The notes: generated by a model not told the origin, from the letters alone. A stretch of 64,000 bases of DNA from Mycolicibacterium moriokaense (GCF_003347205.1 NZ_QQBJ01000001.1:310001-374000); one strand, 5' to 3'; positions 49,966 to 59,064 are shown, counted from the stretch's first letter. Made by a program: numbers and translations.

Positions 49966-50922
49966 TCAGCCGAGCACCTTGGCCAACGCGGGTGGCAGTT
50001 GGTCGGCGACCACCGGATAGGACAGCGGCGAGGCGAACGCGATTGCGCCGGCGAGATCCTTGCCGGTGAAGACGTTGCGGTTGGCGCCGGTGGCCGCAAG
50101 CTTGGCGATGGTCGGGTCGGCCAGCAGCGCGGCCTGCTGGTCGTCGCCCTCGGTGGTCCAGATCAGGACGTCGGCCGCGTCGAGCGTCGAGGCCATCTTG
50201 TCCCGGGTGATGGTGGCGCCGCCGGTGTCGGGGATGGCGAACCCCATCTGGGTGAGGAACTCGGTGCGCCAGTCCGGGGTGACGAGGTGTACCGCGTCGT
50301 CGACGATCGCGCCTTCCAGCAGCAGCACCTTCTTGCCGGAGAACGGTTGGTCGGTGGCGGCCACCGCGGTGAACTTGTCTTCGACTCCCTTGACCAGGGC
50401 CGCCATCTCGTCGAACTTGAACACCGCCTGCCCGATGGCGGCGGCCTGCTGTTTCCACGGCTCGAAGAAGGCGTCCTGGCCGGACTGCGGGATCGTCGGC
50501 GCGATGGCGGACAGCTTGTTGTAGGTGTCCTGGTCGACGCCGGCGTTGGTGGCGACGATGAGGTCGGGTTTCAGGGCGGCGATCCGGTCGATCTGGATCC
50601 CGTCGGCCAGGTCGAGCACTTCGGGTTGCGCGCCGCCGAGCTTGGGCTGTGCCCATGGCCACACCCCGAACGGCTGGTCGCCCCACCAGTTGGTGACCGC
50701 GATCGGCACCACGCCGACGGCGAGCAGGTCGTCCTGTTCGGTGTAGCCGGCGCTGACCACGCGGGTGGGCGGTGCGGGGACCTTGGTCTCGCCGAACAGG
50801 TGCTTGACCGTGACGGAGCCGTCCTTGGCGACCACTCCCGGTTTGTCGGGGCTGCATGCGGCGACGGCCGCGACTGTTGTGGTCGCTGCCAGGAAACGTC
50901 GCCGTGTCCAAACCTTGCGCAC
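49966..50922 (-). CDS. fecB2: Iron-siderophore-type solute-binding lipoprotein FecB2
   Basis: A 318-residue periplasmic binding lipoprotein like Rv0265c. The N-terminus has a twin-arginine motif TRRRFLAA and a lipobox with Cys at residue 23 (VAAC). The mature part shows the FecB/BtuF fold, with TRVVSAGYTEQDDLLAVGV and LKPDLIVATNAGV. Ligand identity (siderophore, heme or other) is not visible. The start is a GTG at 50922. No ABC transporter partners are adjacent. Confidence 0.88.
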   Translation of the reverse strand: MRKVWTRRRFLAATTTVAAVAACSPDKPGVVAKDGSVTVKHLFGETKVPAPPTRVVSAGYTEQDDLLAVGVVPIAVTNWWGDQPFGVWPWAQPKLGGAQPEVLDLADGIQIDRIAALKPDLIVATNAGVDQDTYNKLSAIAPTIPQSGQDAFFEPWKQQAAAIGQAVFKFDEMAALVKGVEDKFTAVAATDQPFSGKKVLLLEGAIVDDAVHLVTPDWRTEFLTQMGFAIPDTGGATITRDKMASTLDAADVLIWTTEGDDQQAALLADPTIAKLAATGANRNVFTGKDLAGAIAFASPLSYPVVADQLPPALAKVLG

Positions 50923-50950
50923 CTCGCGAGCGTAGTACGCGGCCAGCTAA

Positions 50951-51562
50951 CTAGTGCGAAGCGAGTTGCGCGAGACCGCGCAACACCACCGCAAGACCGA
51001 ATTCGAAGGCGTCGTCGGCGCGGGCGGGTTTGGGTCCGCCGGTGGCCAGCGCGGCGGCCAGTTCGGGACCTACCTGCGCACCCGATTCCCACGGCTCGAC
51101 GGGTGCGGCCAGGTCCAGCGCCGACCCCAGCACGAAGCAGTCCATCAGCGTGATGACGCGCAGGGTGTCGGCGTCGCTGAAGCCCGCGCGGTTCAAGGTC
51201 GTCGCCAGCGCGTTGTACATCGTGAACGCGTGGCTGCTGTTGACCGCGTGCGTGGTCAGCAGGGGAATCAGCCGCGGGAAACGCGCGTAGCTGCGCCGGT
51301 AGGACCGCATGATGATCGCGACGGTCTCGGTCCATGGTCGGTTGGCGTCGTCGGCGGGCAGCACCACATCGGACATCGCCGACTCGCGCAGCAGTTCGAC
51401 GATCTGCTCGCGCCCGGACACGTGGTTGTAGAGGGACGACGGGCTGACCTTCAGCCGCCGGGCCAGTTCCGGGATGGTGAAGCCGCCGGTCGTGTTCACG
51501 AGATCCAGTGCGGCGGCGGCGATGCGCTCGGTTGACAGCAAAGGCACAGGCGGGCGGCCCAT
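50951..51562 (-). CDS. TetR-family transcriptional regulator
   Basis: A 203-residue regulator. The helix-turn-helix is FTIPELARRLKVSPSSLYNHVSGREQIVELL, read in its usual order near residues 30-60. The C-terminal ligand domain resembles the TetR_C group (MDCFVLGSALDLAAP, DDAFEFGLAVVLRGL). The ATG at 51562 has GGGGAG upstream; the longer frame to 51589 is less likely. It is divergent from the nitrilase operon. The palindrome at 51613-51631 is its likely operator. Confidence 0.9.
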   Translation of the reverse strand: MGRPPVPLLSTERIAAAALDLVNTTGGFTIPELARRLKVSPSSLYNHVSGREQIVELLRESAMSDVVLPADDANRPWTETVAIIMRSYRRSYARFPRLIPLLTTHAVNSSHAFTMYNALATTLNRAGFSDADTLRVITLMDCFVLGSALDLAAPVEPWESGAQVGPELAAALATGGPKPARADDAFEFGLAVVLRGLAQLASH

Positions 51563-51612
51563 GAAAATCTCCCCTCGACCTCTTGCCAAATCGGTGTGTC
51601 TGCCATCACACT

Positions 51613-51631
51613 AAACGAAAGTCATTCGTTT
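51613..51631. promoter_or_regulatory. TetR-type operator next to the nitrilase ribosome-binding site
   Basis: AAACGAA-AGTCA-TTCGTTT is a perfect 7-bp inverted repeat with a 5-nt spacer. It directly abuts the nitrilase ribosome-binding site (AGGAG) and lies 51 bp upstream of the tetR start. The position would allow repression of the operon and autorepression of the regulator. Confidence 0.7.
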
Positions 51632-51641
51632 TAGGAGCGGA

Positions 51642-52625
51642 ATGATCACTGTGACCGCCGCGGCACCCGAACCGTTGTCGCGAAGCACCGCATCGGACCG
51701 CGCACCGCTGCGCGTCGGCCTGGTCCAGCATCGCTGGCGCGAGGACGCCGAAGAGCTGGCGAGGGTGCTTCGGAGGGCCATCGACCAGGCGGCCGCCGAG
51801 GGGGCGCGGTTGGTCTTCCTGCCCGAGATCACGCTGCTGCGCTACCCGGCCGACGTGCCGGCTGGCCCGAATCCCGGTGCCGCGGCCGAAGATCTGGCCG
51901 ACGGGCCGACGTTTGCGCTGGCCGCGGAGGCCGCCCGCGCCAACGGCATCCATGTGCACGCCTCGCTGTACGAGAAGGCGCCCGCGTCCGACGGGCTGGG
52001 ATACAACACCGCGATCCTGGTGTCGCCGAGCGGCGAACTGGTGGGCCGCACCCGCAAGCTGCACATCCCGATCTCCGCGGGCTATTACGAGGACACCTAC
52101 TTCCGGGCCGGCCCGGCGGATACAGACCCGTACCCGGTGTACGAGCCCGAGGGCCTCGACGCCCGCATCGGCATGCCGACCTGCTGGGACGAGTGGTTCC
52201 CCGAGGTGGCCCGCAACTACTCGCTCGGCGGCGCCGAGATCGTCGTCTACCCAACGGCGATCGGCTCCGAGCCGAAGTTCCCCGCGTTCGATACCCAGCC
52301 GCTGTGGCAGCAGGTGATCGTGGCCAACGGGATCAACAGCGGCCTGTTCATGGTGGTGCCCAACCGCACCGGCGACGAGGGAGCCCTGTCGTTCTACGGT
52401 TCGTCGTTCATCTCCGACCCCTACGGCAGGGTGCTGGTCAGCGCACCGCGCGACGAGGAGGCCGTGCTGGTCGCCGACCTCGACCTCGACCAGCGGCGCG
52501 ACTGGCTCGAACTCTTCCCGTTCCTGCTGACCCGCAGGCCCGACAGCTACACCGCGCTGACCGCCCCAGTCGACACGGACCGGCCCTACGGTGCCGGCCA
52601 CGCCGCGACGGCCGTCATCAAATGA
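51642..52625 (+). CDS. Carbon-nitrogen hydrolase (nitrilase superfamily, N-carbamoylputrescine amidase-like)
   Basis: A 327-residue nitrilase-superfamily amidohydrolase with the full triad: E62 in FLPEITL, K139 in GRTRKLHIP and C181 in MPTCWDEWFPE. The CWDEWFPE motif and length resemble N-carbamoylputrescine or beta-ureidopropionate amidases rather than true nitrilases. First in a three-gene operon with an amidohydrolase and an APC permease, suggesting uptake and stepwise hydrolysis of a nitrogen compound. The TGA overlaps the next ATG as ATGA. Confidence 0.88.
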   Translation: MITVTAAAPEPLSRSTASDRAPLRVGLVQHRWREDAEELARVLRRAIDQAAAEGARLVFLPEITLLRYPADVPAGPNPGAAAEDLADGPTFALAAEAARANGIHVHASLYEKAPASDGLGYNTAILVSPSGELVGRTRKLHIPISAGYYEDTYFRAGPADTDPYPVYEPEGLDARIGMPTCWDEWFPEVARNYSLGGAEIVVYPTAIGSEPKFPAFDTQPLWQQVIVANGINSGLFMVVPNRTGDEGALSFYGSSFISDPYGRVLVSAPRDEEAVLVADLDLDQRRDWLELFPFLLTRRPDSYTALTAPVDTDRPYGAGHAATAVIK

Positions 52626-54229
52626 CGGCGACGATCTTCACCGGCGGCATCATCTGGACGGGAGCGGCTGAGACCGACGCCCTGCTGGTCGTCGACGGAA
52701 CGGTGCGCGCCCTCGGCGACGAGGCCAGGGACGCCGCGAACGGCGCCGACGAGGTCGACCTCGACGGCGGCTTCCTGATGCCGTCGTTCGGCGACGGTCA
52801 CGCTCATCCGCTCTACGGCGGGCTCGAGTTCGCGGGCCCACCCGTGCGGCCGTGCAAGTCCGTCGACGAAATCGTCTCTGCCGTAGCGGGATATGCGGTC
52901 GAGCACCCGGACGACGAGTGGATCATCGGTGCGTCGTACGAGAGCAGCCTGGCGCCCGGCGGGTTGTTCGACGCCCGCTGGCTGGACGCCGCGGTGCCCG
53001 ACCGGCCGGTGGTGCTGCGGGCGTGGGACTACCACACCATGTGGTGCAACACCGCTGCGCTGCAACGCGCCAACATCACCGCGCAGACCCCGGACCCGGT
53101 GCTCGGCGAGATCCCGCGCCGGGAGGACGGTTCGGTGCTCGGCACGCTGCGCGAGTGGGGCGCGATGGACCTGATGACCGCGGTGATGCCGGCCCACGAC
53201 CAGGACGTGCGGGTGGCGGCGCTGGCCACCGCCGCCGACTACTACCTGTCCCGCGGGGTGACCTGGGTGCAGGACGCGTGGGTGGAACCCGCCGATGTCG
53301 AGACCTACCTGGCCGCCGCCCGGCGAGACGCCCTCGGGGTGCGGTTCAACCTCGCCTTCTACGCCGACCCCCGCCATTTCGATTCGCAGATAACGGGTTT
53401 CGCCGACGCCCGGAACCGAGTCGACGAAGCGGGCTCGCCGTTGCTGACCGCCCAGACGGTGAAGTTCTTCGCCGACGGCGTCGTGGAGAACGAGACCGGT
53501 GCGCTGCTGCAGCCGTACTGCACGGCGCTGCACAACCACGGGCAACGAAACTGGGAAGGCGATTCGCTGGCGGAGGCAGCCCGCCGGGTCGACGACCTCG
53601 GCCTGCAGATCCACATTCACGCGATCGGCGACGCGGCGGTGCGCCAGGCGCTGGACGCGATCGAGTATGTGGTGCAGCGCAACGGGTCTCGGGATCGCAG
53701 GCCGGTGATCGCGCACGCCCAACTGGTCGACGACGCCGACATCGGCCGGTTCGGCGAACTGGGGGTCATCCCGAACATGCAGCCGCTGTGGGCGCAACTC
53801 GACGCGTTGATGACGGTGCTGACCGTGCCCCGCCTCGGCGAGGAGCGCTCCGACAAGCAGTACCGGATCCGCAGCATCGCGGAGTCCGGCGCGCCGTTGG
53901 CGTTCGGGTCCGACTGGCCGGTGTCCTCCGGCGCGCCGCTGGACGGCATCTCGACCGCGGTGTCCCGGCAGACCGAACAGGGCGAGCCCGAGGGCGGATG
54001 GACGCCCGAGGAGATCCTGCCCGTCGAGCGGGCGCTGTCCGCCTATACGGCGGGGGTGGCCTACCAGGCTTTCGCCGAAGACCGCTGGGGCCGGTTGACC
54101 CCCGGCGCCGAAGCGGACCTGCTCTGGCTGCGCAACGATCCCAGAACCACTGCGGCGCTGGAACTTCCAGCGATCGACATTCGCGCCACGTATCTGCGTG
54201 GCACGCCGGCCTATTCGGCTACCGATTAG
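52622..54229 (+). CDS. YtcJ-like metal-dependent amidohydrolase
   Basis: A 535-residue amidohydrolase_3 family enzyme. Metal ligands are visible in MPSFGDGHAHPLYGG (HxH), KFFADGVVENETG, IHIHAIGDAAV, IAHAQLV and FGSDWPVSSG. The family acts on amides, formamides and similar substrates, and the substrate is unknown here. The start is the ATG at 52622, coupled to the nitrilase stop. The open frame upstream is out of the family and lies inside the nitrilase gene. Confidence 0.88.
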   Translation: MTATIFTGGIIWTGAAETDALLVVDGTVRALGDEARDAANGADEVDLDGGFLMPSFGDGHAHPLYGGLEFAGPPVRPCKSVDEIVSAVAGYAVEHPDDEWIIGASYESSLAPGGLFDARWLDAAVPDRPVVLRAWDYHTMWCNTAALQRANITAQTPDPVLGEIPRREDGSVLGTLREWGAMDLMTAVMPAHDQDVRVAALATAADYYLSRGVTWVQDAWVEPADVETYLAAARRDALGVRFNLAFYADPRHFDSQITGFADARNRVDEAGSPLLTAQTVKFFADGVVENETGALLQPYCTALHNHGQRNWEGDSLAEAARRVDDLGLQIHIHAIGDAAVRQALDAIEYVVQRNGSRDRRPVIAHAQLVDDADIGRFGELGVIPNMQPLWAQLDALMTVLTVPRLGEERSDKQYRIRSIAESGAPLAFGSDWPVSSGAPLDGISTAVSRQTEQGEPEGGWTPEEILPVERALSAYTAGVAYQAFAEDRWGRLTPGAEADLLWLRNDPRTTAALELPAIDIRATYLRGTPAYSATD

Positions 54230-54242
54230 AGGAGAGAACCCG

Positions 54243-55604
54243 ATGTCGTCAACAGCTCCCGCCGACTCCACGATCCCGCGGTCGCACGCGGAGGAGGGGC
54301 ACCTCCTTCGCGTCCTCGGCACACCGTCCCTGGTGCTGTTCGGGCTGGTGTACATGGTGCCGCTGACGGTGTTCACCACCTACGGTCTGGTCACGCAGAT
54401 GACCGGCGGCCGGGTACCGGTGGCCTACCTGGTGACGCTGGCGGCGATGGTTTTCACCGCGCGGTCGTACGCCAGGATGTCCGCGGCGTACCCGGTGGCC
54501 GGATCGGCGTACACGTACACCCAGAAGTCGTTCGGCGCGCCGGTCGGCTTCCTGGCCGGCTGGTCGCTGTTGCTCGACTACCTGTTCCTGCCGATGCTCA
54601 ACTACCTCGTCATCGGCATCTACATGGGGGCGGCGCTGCCCGCGGTGCCGACGTGGGTGTGGATTCTGATCGCGGTCGCAGCGGTGACGATCCTCAACAT
54701 CCTGGGCATCGTCTCGGTGTCGTGGGCCAACGTCGTCATCATCGGGTTGCAGTTCCTGTTCATCGCGGTGTTCGTGGTGATGTCGATCGTGTCGATCTCG
54801 GGTTCGGGCAGCGTCAGCCTGTTCGCGCCGCTGGCGGGCGACGGGTCGGTGGGAGGCTTCGGTTCGGTGTTCACCGGTGCGGCGCTGCTGTGCCTGTCGT
54901 TCCTCGGCTTCGACGCGGTCTCGACGCTGTCCGAGGAGGCCAAGGACGCCGAACGCACTGTGCCCAAGGCGATCATGATCGCCACGGTGCTCTCCGGGTT
55001 GATCTACTTCGGGCTGTCCTACGTCTCGCAGTTGGTGTTCCCGTCCAACAAGTTCGCCGACGTCGACTCGGGTTCCATCGACGTGATGCTCGCCGCCGGC
55101 GGCCAGTTCCTGAACGTGTTCTTCACCGCCGCGTATGTCGCGGGATGTGTCGGGTCGGCGCTGACGTCGCAGGCGTCGGTGTCGCGAATACTGTTCGCGA
55201 TGGGTCGTGACGGCATCCTGCCCCGCAAGGTGTTCGGTTACCTCTCCACCCGCTTCGCCACGCCGGTGTTCGCCATCCTGGTGGTGTCGGTGATCTCGCT
55301 GCTGGCGCTGTGGATCGATCTCACGGTGTTGATCGCGCTCGTCAGTTTCGGTGCGCTGGTGGCGTTCTCGGCGGTCAACCTGTCGGTGATCAAGCACTAC
55401 TTCGTCGACCTCAATGAGCGCAACGTACTCAACAACCTGGTGCTGCCGCTGGTCGGCTTCGGGTTGACGGTGTGGCTGTGGACCAGCCTTCCCGGCCTGG
55501 CGCTGAAGGTGGGGCTGATCTGGCTCGCTCTCGGGTTCCTCTGGCTGTTGGCGGTCACCCGCGCGTTCCGCCGCCCGACGCCCGTGCTGGACATGCAGGA
55601 GTGA
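54243..55604 (+). CDS. APC-superfamily amino acid/amine permease (PuuP-like)
   Basis: A 453-residue permease with about 12 helices. The N-terminal GTPSLVLFGLVYMVPLTVF and AAYPVAGSAYTYTQKSFGAPVGFLAGW match the APC family, close to putrescine or amino acid importers. LGFDAVSTLSEEAKDAERTVPKAI is the conserved helix 6-7 loop. GAGGAGAGAA precedes the ATG at 54243, 13 bases after the amidohydrolase stop. It presumably imports the substrate of the two hydrolases. Convergent with the next gene, three bases away. Confidence 0.88.
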   Translation: MSSTAPADSTIPRSHAEEGHLLRVLGTPSLVLFGLVYMVPLTVFTTYGLVTQMTGGRVPVAYLVTLAAMVFTARSYARMSAAYPVAGSAYTYTQKSFGAPVGFLAGWSLLLDYLFLPMLNYLVIGIYMGAALPAVPTWVWILIAVAAVTILNILGIVSVSWANVVIIGLQFLFIAVFVVMSIVSISGSGSVSLFAPLAGDGSVGGFGSVFTGAALLCLSFLGFDAVSTLSEEAKDAERTVPKAIMIATVLSGLIYFGLSYVSQLVFPSNKFADVDSGSIDVMLAAGGQFLNVFFTAAYVAGCVGSALTSQASVSRILFAMGRDGILPRKVFGYLSTRFATPVFAILVVSVISLLALWIDLTVLIALVSFGALVAFSAVNLSVIKHYFVDLNERNVLNNLVLPLVGFGLTVWLWTSLPGLALKVGLIWLALGFLWLLAVTRAFRRPTPVLDMQE

Positions 55605-55607
55605 TGC

Positions 55608-55895
55608 TCAGACGATGAACGCGACGGGCGACGCGTCACCGGTTGCGGTGAGCACGGCGCCGCGGGCGATGTCGCTCTTCTCGAGCTTCTTGAAGAGCAC
55701 CCCGACGTTGTCGCCCACGTTCGCTTCGTCGATCGCCTTGCGGAAGGTCTCGATCGCGTCGACCCGCACGCCGGGACCGCCGTCGATGTGCACGGTGTCA
55801 CCGACGCGCAGCACGCCGCTCTCGACCCGACCGGTTGCCACCACGCCGCGTTTGCGGATCACGAAGACGTCCTCGACGGTCATCCTGAACGACAT
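55608..55895 (-). CDS. Stand-alone EF-Tu domain 2-like beta-barrel protein
   Basis: A 95-residue protein that aligns by eye with domain 2 of EF-Tu and related GTPases: MTVEDVFVIRKRGVVATGRV, ETFRKAIDEANVGDNVGVLF and DIARGAVLT. The GTPase domain and domain 3 are absent, and the flanking sequence gives no sign of a decayed larger gene. In EF-Tu this domain contacts the acceptor end of tRNA and switches with GTP. A role for the isolated domain is unknown. It ends three bases from the APC permease stop and lies 18 bp after the SDR gene on the same strand, so it may close the DyP operon. Confidence 0.78.
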   Translation of the reverse strand: MSFRMTVEDVFVIRKRGVVATGRVESGVLRVGDTVHIDGGPGVRVDAIETFRKAIDEANVGDNVGVLFKKLEKSDIARGAVLTATGDASPVAFIV

Positions 55896-55913
55896 CGGCC
55901 AAGGCTAGCCCCG

Positions 55914-56711
55914 CTAGAGGCCGGCCAACCGCTTGTTGACCGCACGCAGCACCCAGTTCGGCAAGAACCGGGAGACCAGCGCCGAGGCCTTGGTCTGGGC
56001 GCCGACCGGGAAGTGCACCTGGTTGATCAGCCTGCGGGCGGCGGACGGGTCGACCGCGGTGACGATCGCGTCGGCGACGTCCTGGGCGCTCAGCCGGATG
56101 CCGAGCGACTCCGTGGTCCCGGTCTTGACGTCGTGGGTCATCGCGGTCTGCACGTAGAGCGGCCACATCGCGATGACGCGGATGCCGTAGCGGTTCCATT
56201 CGATGTCGAGCGCCTCGGTCAGCCCGCGGACGAAGAACTTGGTGGCGCTGTAGGTGGCGAGTTCGGCCTGGCCGTAGATCGCCGACGCCGACGCCAGGTT
56301 GACGACAACGGGATTCGGGGTGGCCCTCAGGTAGGGGAATGCGGCATGCATCCCGTTCATCACACCTTTGGTGTTGATGTCGATCTCCTTGAACTGAGCG
56401 GCGAGATCGATCTCCTCGAAGCGGCCCGCGAGCAGCACACCCGCGTTGTTGATCAGCACGTCCAGCCGGCCGCCAGTCGTCTCGGTGAACTCGCCCAGCC
56501 GGAGCGCCATCTCGTCGGGGTCGGTGACGTCGAGGTGCCCGGTGACGGCCGTGCCGCCGAGGGCCGCGACATTCGAGGCCAGCGACGTCAGCCCCGACTC
56601 ATCGATGTCGTAGCCGCCGACGGTGTAACCGTTGCGGGCGAAGGTGAGTGCGGTGGCGCGGCCGATTCCCGCGGCGGCACCGGTGATGAAGACGCATCTG
56701 TTGACGGGCAT
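55914..56711 (-). CDS. Short-chain dehydrogenase/reductase
   Basis: A 265-residue classical SDR. The cofactor motif is FITGAAAGIGRATAL, with D in GGYDIDES suggesting NAD(H) preference. NNAG is present in LINNAGVLLAGRF, the catalytic serine in LASASAIYG, and YSATK follows. The substrate is unknown. It begins four bases after the stop of the gene upstream (56715), so it is in the DyP operon. Confidence 0.9.
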   Translation of the reverse strand: MPVNRCVFITGAAAGIGRATALTFARNGYTVGGYDIDESGLTSLASNVAALGGTAVTGHLDVTDPDEMALRLGEFTETTGGRLDVLINNAGVLLAGRFEEIDLAAQFKEIDINTKGVMNGMHAAFPYLRATPNPVVVNLASASAIYGQAELATYSATKFFVRGLTEALDIEWNRYGIRVIAMWPLYVQTAMTHDVKTGTTESLGIRLSAQDVADAIVTAVDPSAARRLINQVHFPVGAQTKASALVSRFLPNWVLRAVNKRLAGL

Positions 56712-56714
56712 ACG

Positions 56715-57719
56715 TCATGATCGCATCGTGGCCAGGTTGCGCCACAAATTCTCCAGGCTGTCCGTGCCGCCGAAAAGCGTGGTGAAGTGCGTGGAGTCGA
56801 TGAGCACGATGTCGCCCGCGCGGGTTCCGGACGGCGGCATCCAGATCAGCGCGTTGAACTCGGTGTTGCCCGCGTCGGTGAACGGGTGCGGCCGGTTCGG
56901 GTCGACGCGTTGGCGGCCCAGCACAGCCAGATCCTTGCCCTCGGGCGCGGTCAGTTCGTAGTGCGGCAGGTGCGGGTGGAAGTTGAACGTGGTGACGTTG
57001 TCGAGCAGTCGCGGGGCATCGAGGTCGCGGAATGCGGTCAGCGGCGCGATCTCCTTGGTGCCCTCGACAACCGCGGGCCGCAACCCCCAGGTGTTGTGCA
57101 CCGGCACGTCGAGCGCCCTCATCAGGGAGCGGGTGTACTGGCCGAACCGTTGTTGGCGGGGGACCAGGCGGTCGCCGTGGTGCAGGTATTCGACCTGGCG
57201 CTGCGCGTAGTCGTCGGTGAAACCGACGTCGTGATGAGGGGCCAGCAGCAGACAGGTGCCCTCGCGTTTCAGCCATTCCGTGATCGCCGCTACCTCGTCG
57301 GGCGCGGCCTCCTGTTCGGAGAGCAGATGGTCCAGGCCGAACACCATCAGCGTGTCGGTGTCGGCCAGGATCCGCTCGTCGATCGGAAGCCGGTAGCCGG
57401 CCTGGTCGATGCGTTGGAAGACTGCGACGGGGTGTCCGGTCGCCTCCTCGGCCAACTCCTGGAACGACAGCGTGGAGCGGTGGAACAGTTCCAGCGTGCC
57501 CGCGATGCCCTGCAGGAAGTTCGCGGCGTCGTACTCCGGTGTCTCGTAGGACGGCCACGCCACGTTGCGGACCTCGGTGATGGTGGAGAACCGGTTCTCG
57601 ATCACCGCCGGATCCCGTTGCGACTCCCAGGGATAGCTCCACGTCCAGTAGATGCTGATGCGACGGCCACCGGTGTGCGGCCTGGCGATGTGGCTCTGGT
57701 TGTAGGTGCGTGCGCGCAT
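56715..57719 (-). CDS. Unrecognised protein with a possible amidotransferase-like (ThuA/GATase1) fold
   Basis: A 334-residue soluble protein I do not recognise. The stretch DTLMVFGLDHLLSEQEAAPD, followed by EWLKREGTCLLLAPHHDVGF, resembles the class I glutamine amidotransferase-like fold of ThuA or DUF4350 proteins, but the nucleophile Cys is not evident. It is rich in His and Trp (for example SIYWTWSYPWES and FNFHPHLPHYEL). It lies between the DyP peroxidase and SDR genes with gaps of 9 and 3 bases, so it should be co-translated with them. Confidence 0.55.
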   Translation of the reverse strand: MRARTYNQSHIARPHTGGRRISIYWTWSYPWESQRDPAVIENRFSTITEVRNVAWPSYETPEYDAANFLQGIAGTLELFHRSTLSFQELAEEATGHPVAVFQRIDQAGYRLPIDERILADTDTLMVFGLDHLLSEQEAAPDEVAAITEWLKREGTCLLLAPHHDVGFTDDYAQRQVEYLHHGDRLVPRQQRFGQYTRSLMRALDVPVHNTWGLRPAVVEGTKEIAPLTAFRDLDAPRLLDNVTTFNFHPHLPHYELTAPEGKDLAVLGRQRVDPNRPHPFTDAGNTEFNALIWMPPSGTRAGDIVLIDSTHFTTLFGGTDSLENLWRNLATMRS

Positions 57720-57728
57720 GGTGATCCT

Positions 57729-59048
57729 TCAGTCGCCGAGTGTGGTCAGGTAGCGCATCGCATTCATCCCGGGAAGGAAGAAGTACGCGCCGCCCCGCAG
57801 CGTGGTGAACGCCGGAATTCCCTTGTGCACCTGTCGGATCGGGCGCTTGGGAACGGTGAAGTCCAGCGTGCCGTCCTGGGTGCCGCAGATCGGGTCGTGC
57901 TCGTTGCCGAGTTCGTGGAACGCCTTGTCGTTGATCCACACGTTCTGCGCGAACTCGAACTGGCGCACCAGGTCGGCGCAGATGATGAACGCCGCGATGC
58001 CCCTGTCGACGCCGTCGTCGGGGGCGCCGTCCGGCAGCGCCTGCCCGTAGGTGGCGCCGCGTCGGATCATCCGGCGGCGGTTCATGTAATGCCCGGTGTC
58101 GCGCGGGTTCAGCCGCCTGGCGTGCGACCCGAGCGGGCACGCGTAGCCGAACGGGTCCATCTCCTTGTAGTTGAAGTCGTTGTTGCGCATCGGATCCGCG
58201 CCGAGGTCAGGGTCGTCCCGCTGCGGCGCGAGCACCAGCGGCGCGCCGCTGCGCCAACGGCCCATGAACTTGGCCGCGAGCAGTTCCTGCTCGTCGCGCG
58301 ACTCGGCGTGCTCGGCCAGGTAGTCGCGGAACAGCGCGACGTGCTCCTGCAACCGCCGGTATGCCATGTAGCTGCCGTTGCGGGACAACACCTCGGGTTC
58401 GGGCAGGTTGGCCACCGGCCCGTTCTCGTCGGGATAACCCAGGATGAACTCACCGGGTTCCAGCGCGGCGCCCGAACCGGGAGTGGGTTCCTCGCCGGAG
58501 CCCTTGATCACCGGCTGCGACAACCGGTCACGGAAGCCGAAGTGGTCGTGGGCGTAGTTGAACGGCGGCGTGGCGTTGAGGTCGAGGAACGAGATGCTGC
58601 GCACGCCGTCGGTGCGGGCCAGCAACTTGTCGTGCTCGGCGACCGAGCGCTGCTTCTGTTCGTCGTTGCGGGAGAACAGGATCGCGATGGCGTGCAGATC
58701 CTCGCCCGCCAGGCCGCCGACCCAGTTCTCCGGCGCGGCCTCGCCCGTGTCGCCGAGGATGTCGGCCCGCGCGGCCATCCCGGCCCGGAACTCCTCGGGG
58801 AAACTCTGCAGTGACTCGTCGGGCACGCCCAGCGCGCGCAGCCCATTCCAGGTGAACGCCAGCGTGACCCAGCGTTCGGCGGCGTCCATGGTGGCCACCG
58901 CGTCGGCGGCGGACTGTGTCTTGTCCAGCAGTGCGGAAAGCCATGCCCGCCCGCCGTCGGCCGTGTCGAACGACAGGAACTCGTATCGCCCGGTGATGGC
59001 GGGCGTGCGGGTCAACAGGATGTGCTGAATGTCGTCGAGTTCGAGCAT
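57729..59048 (-). CDS. DyP-type heme peroxidase
   Basis: A 439-residue dye-decolorizing-type peroxidase. The proximal heme ligand is H309 in ACPLGSHARRLNPRD, and FILGYPDENG is typical. The usual GFxDG motif reads GFRDR (171-175): the Asp is kept but the following Gly is Arg. No Tat signal or encapsulin-targeting tail is seen, and no encapsulin gene is near, so the protein is likely cytoplasmic and free. ATG at 59048 is chosen because the longer frame runs into the upstream gene. Confidence 0.85.
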   Translation of the reverse strand: MLELDDIQHILLTRTPAITGRYEFLSFDTADGGRAWLSALLDKTQSAADAVATMDAAERWVTLAFTWNGLRALGVPDESLQSFPEEFRAGMAARADILGDTGEAAPENWVGGLAGEDLHAIAILFSRNDEQKQRSVAEHDKLLARTDGVRSISFLDLNATPPFNYAHDHFGFRDRLSQPVIKGSGEEPTPGSGAALEPGEFILGYPDENGPVANLPEPEVLSRNGSYMAYRRLQEHVALFRDYLAEHAESRDEQELLAAKFMGRWRSGAPLVLAPQRDDPDLGADPMRNNDFNYKEMDPFGYACPLGSHARRLNPRDTGHYMNRRRMIRRGATYGQALPDGAPDDGVDRGIAAFIICADLVRQFEFAQNVWINDKAFHELGNEHDPICGTQDGTLDFTVPKRPIRQVHKGIPAFTTLRGGAYFFLPGMNAMRYLTTLGD

Positions 59049-59064
59049 GGCGCCACTGGTCGCG

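Noticed and set aside
57729-59048. Encapsulated DyP system
   Set aside because: No encapsulin gene is adjacent and the DyP C-terminus (RYLTTLGD) has no clear targeting peptide.
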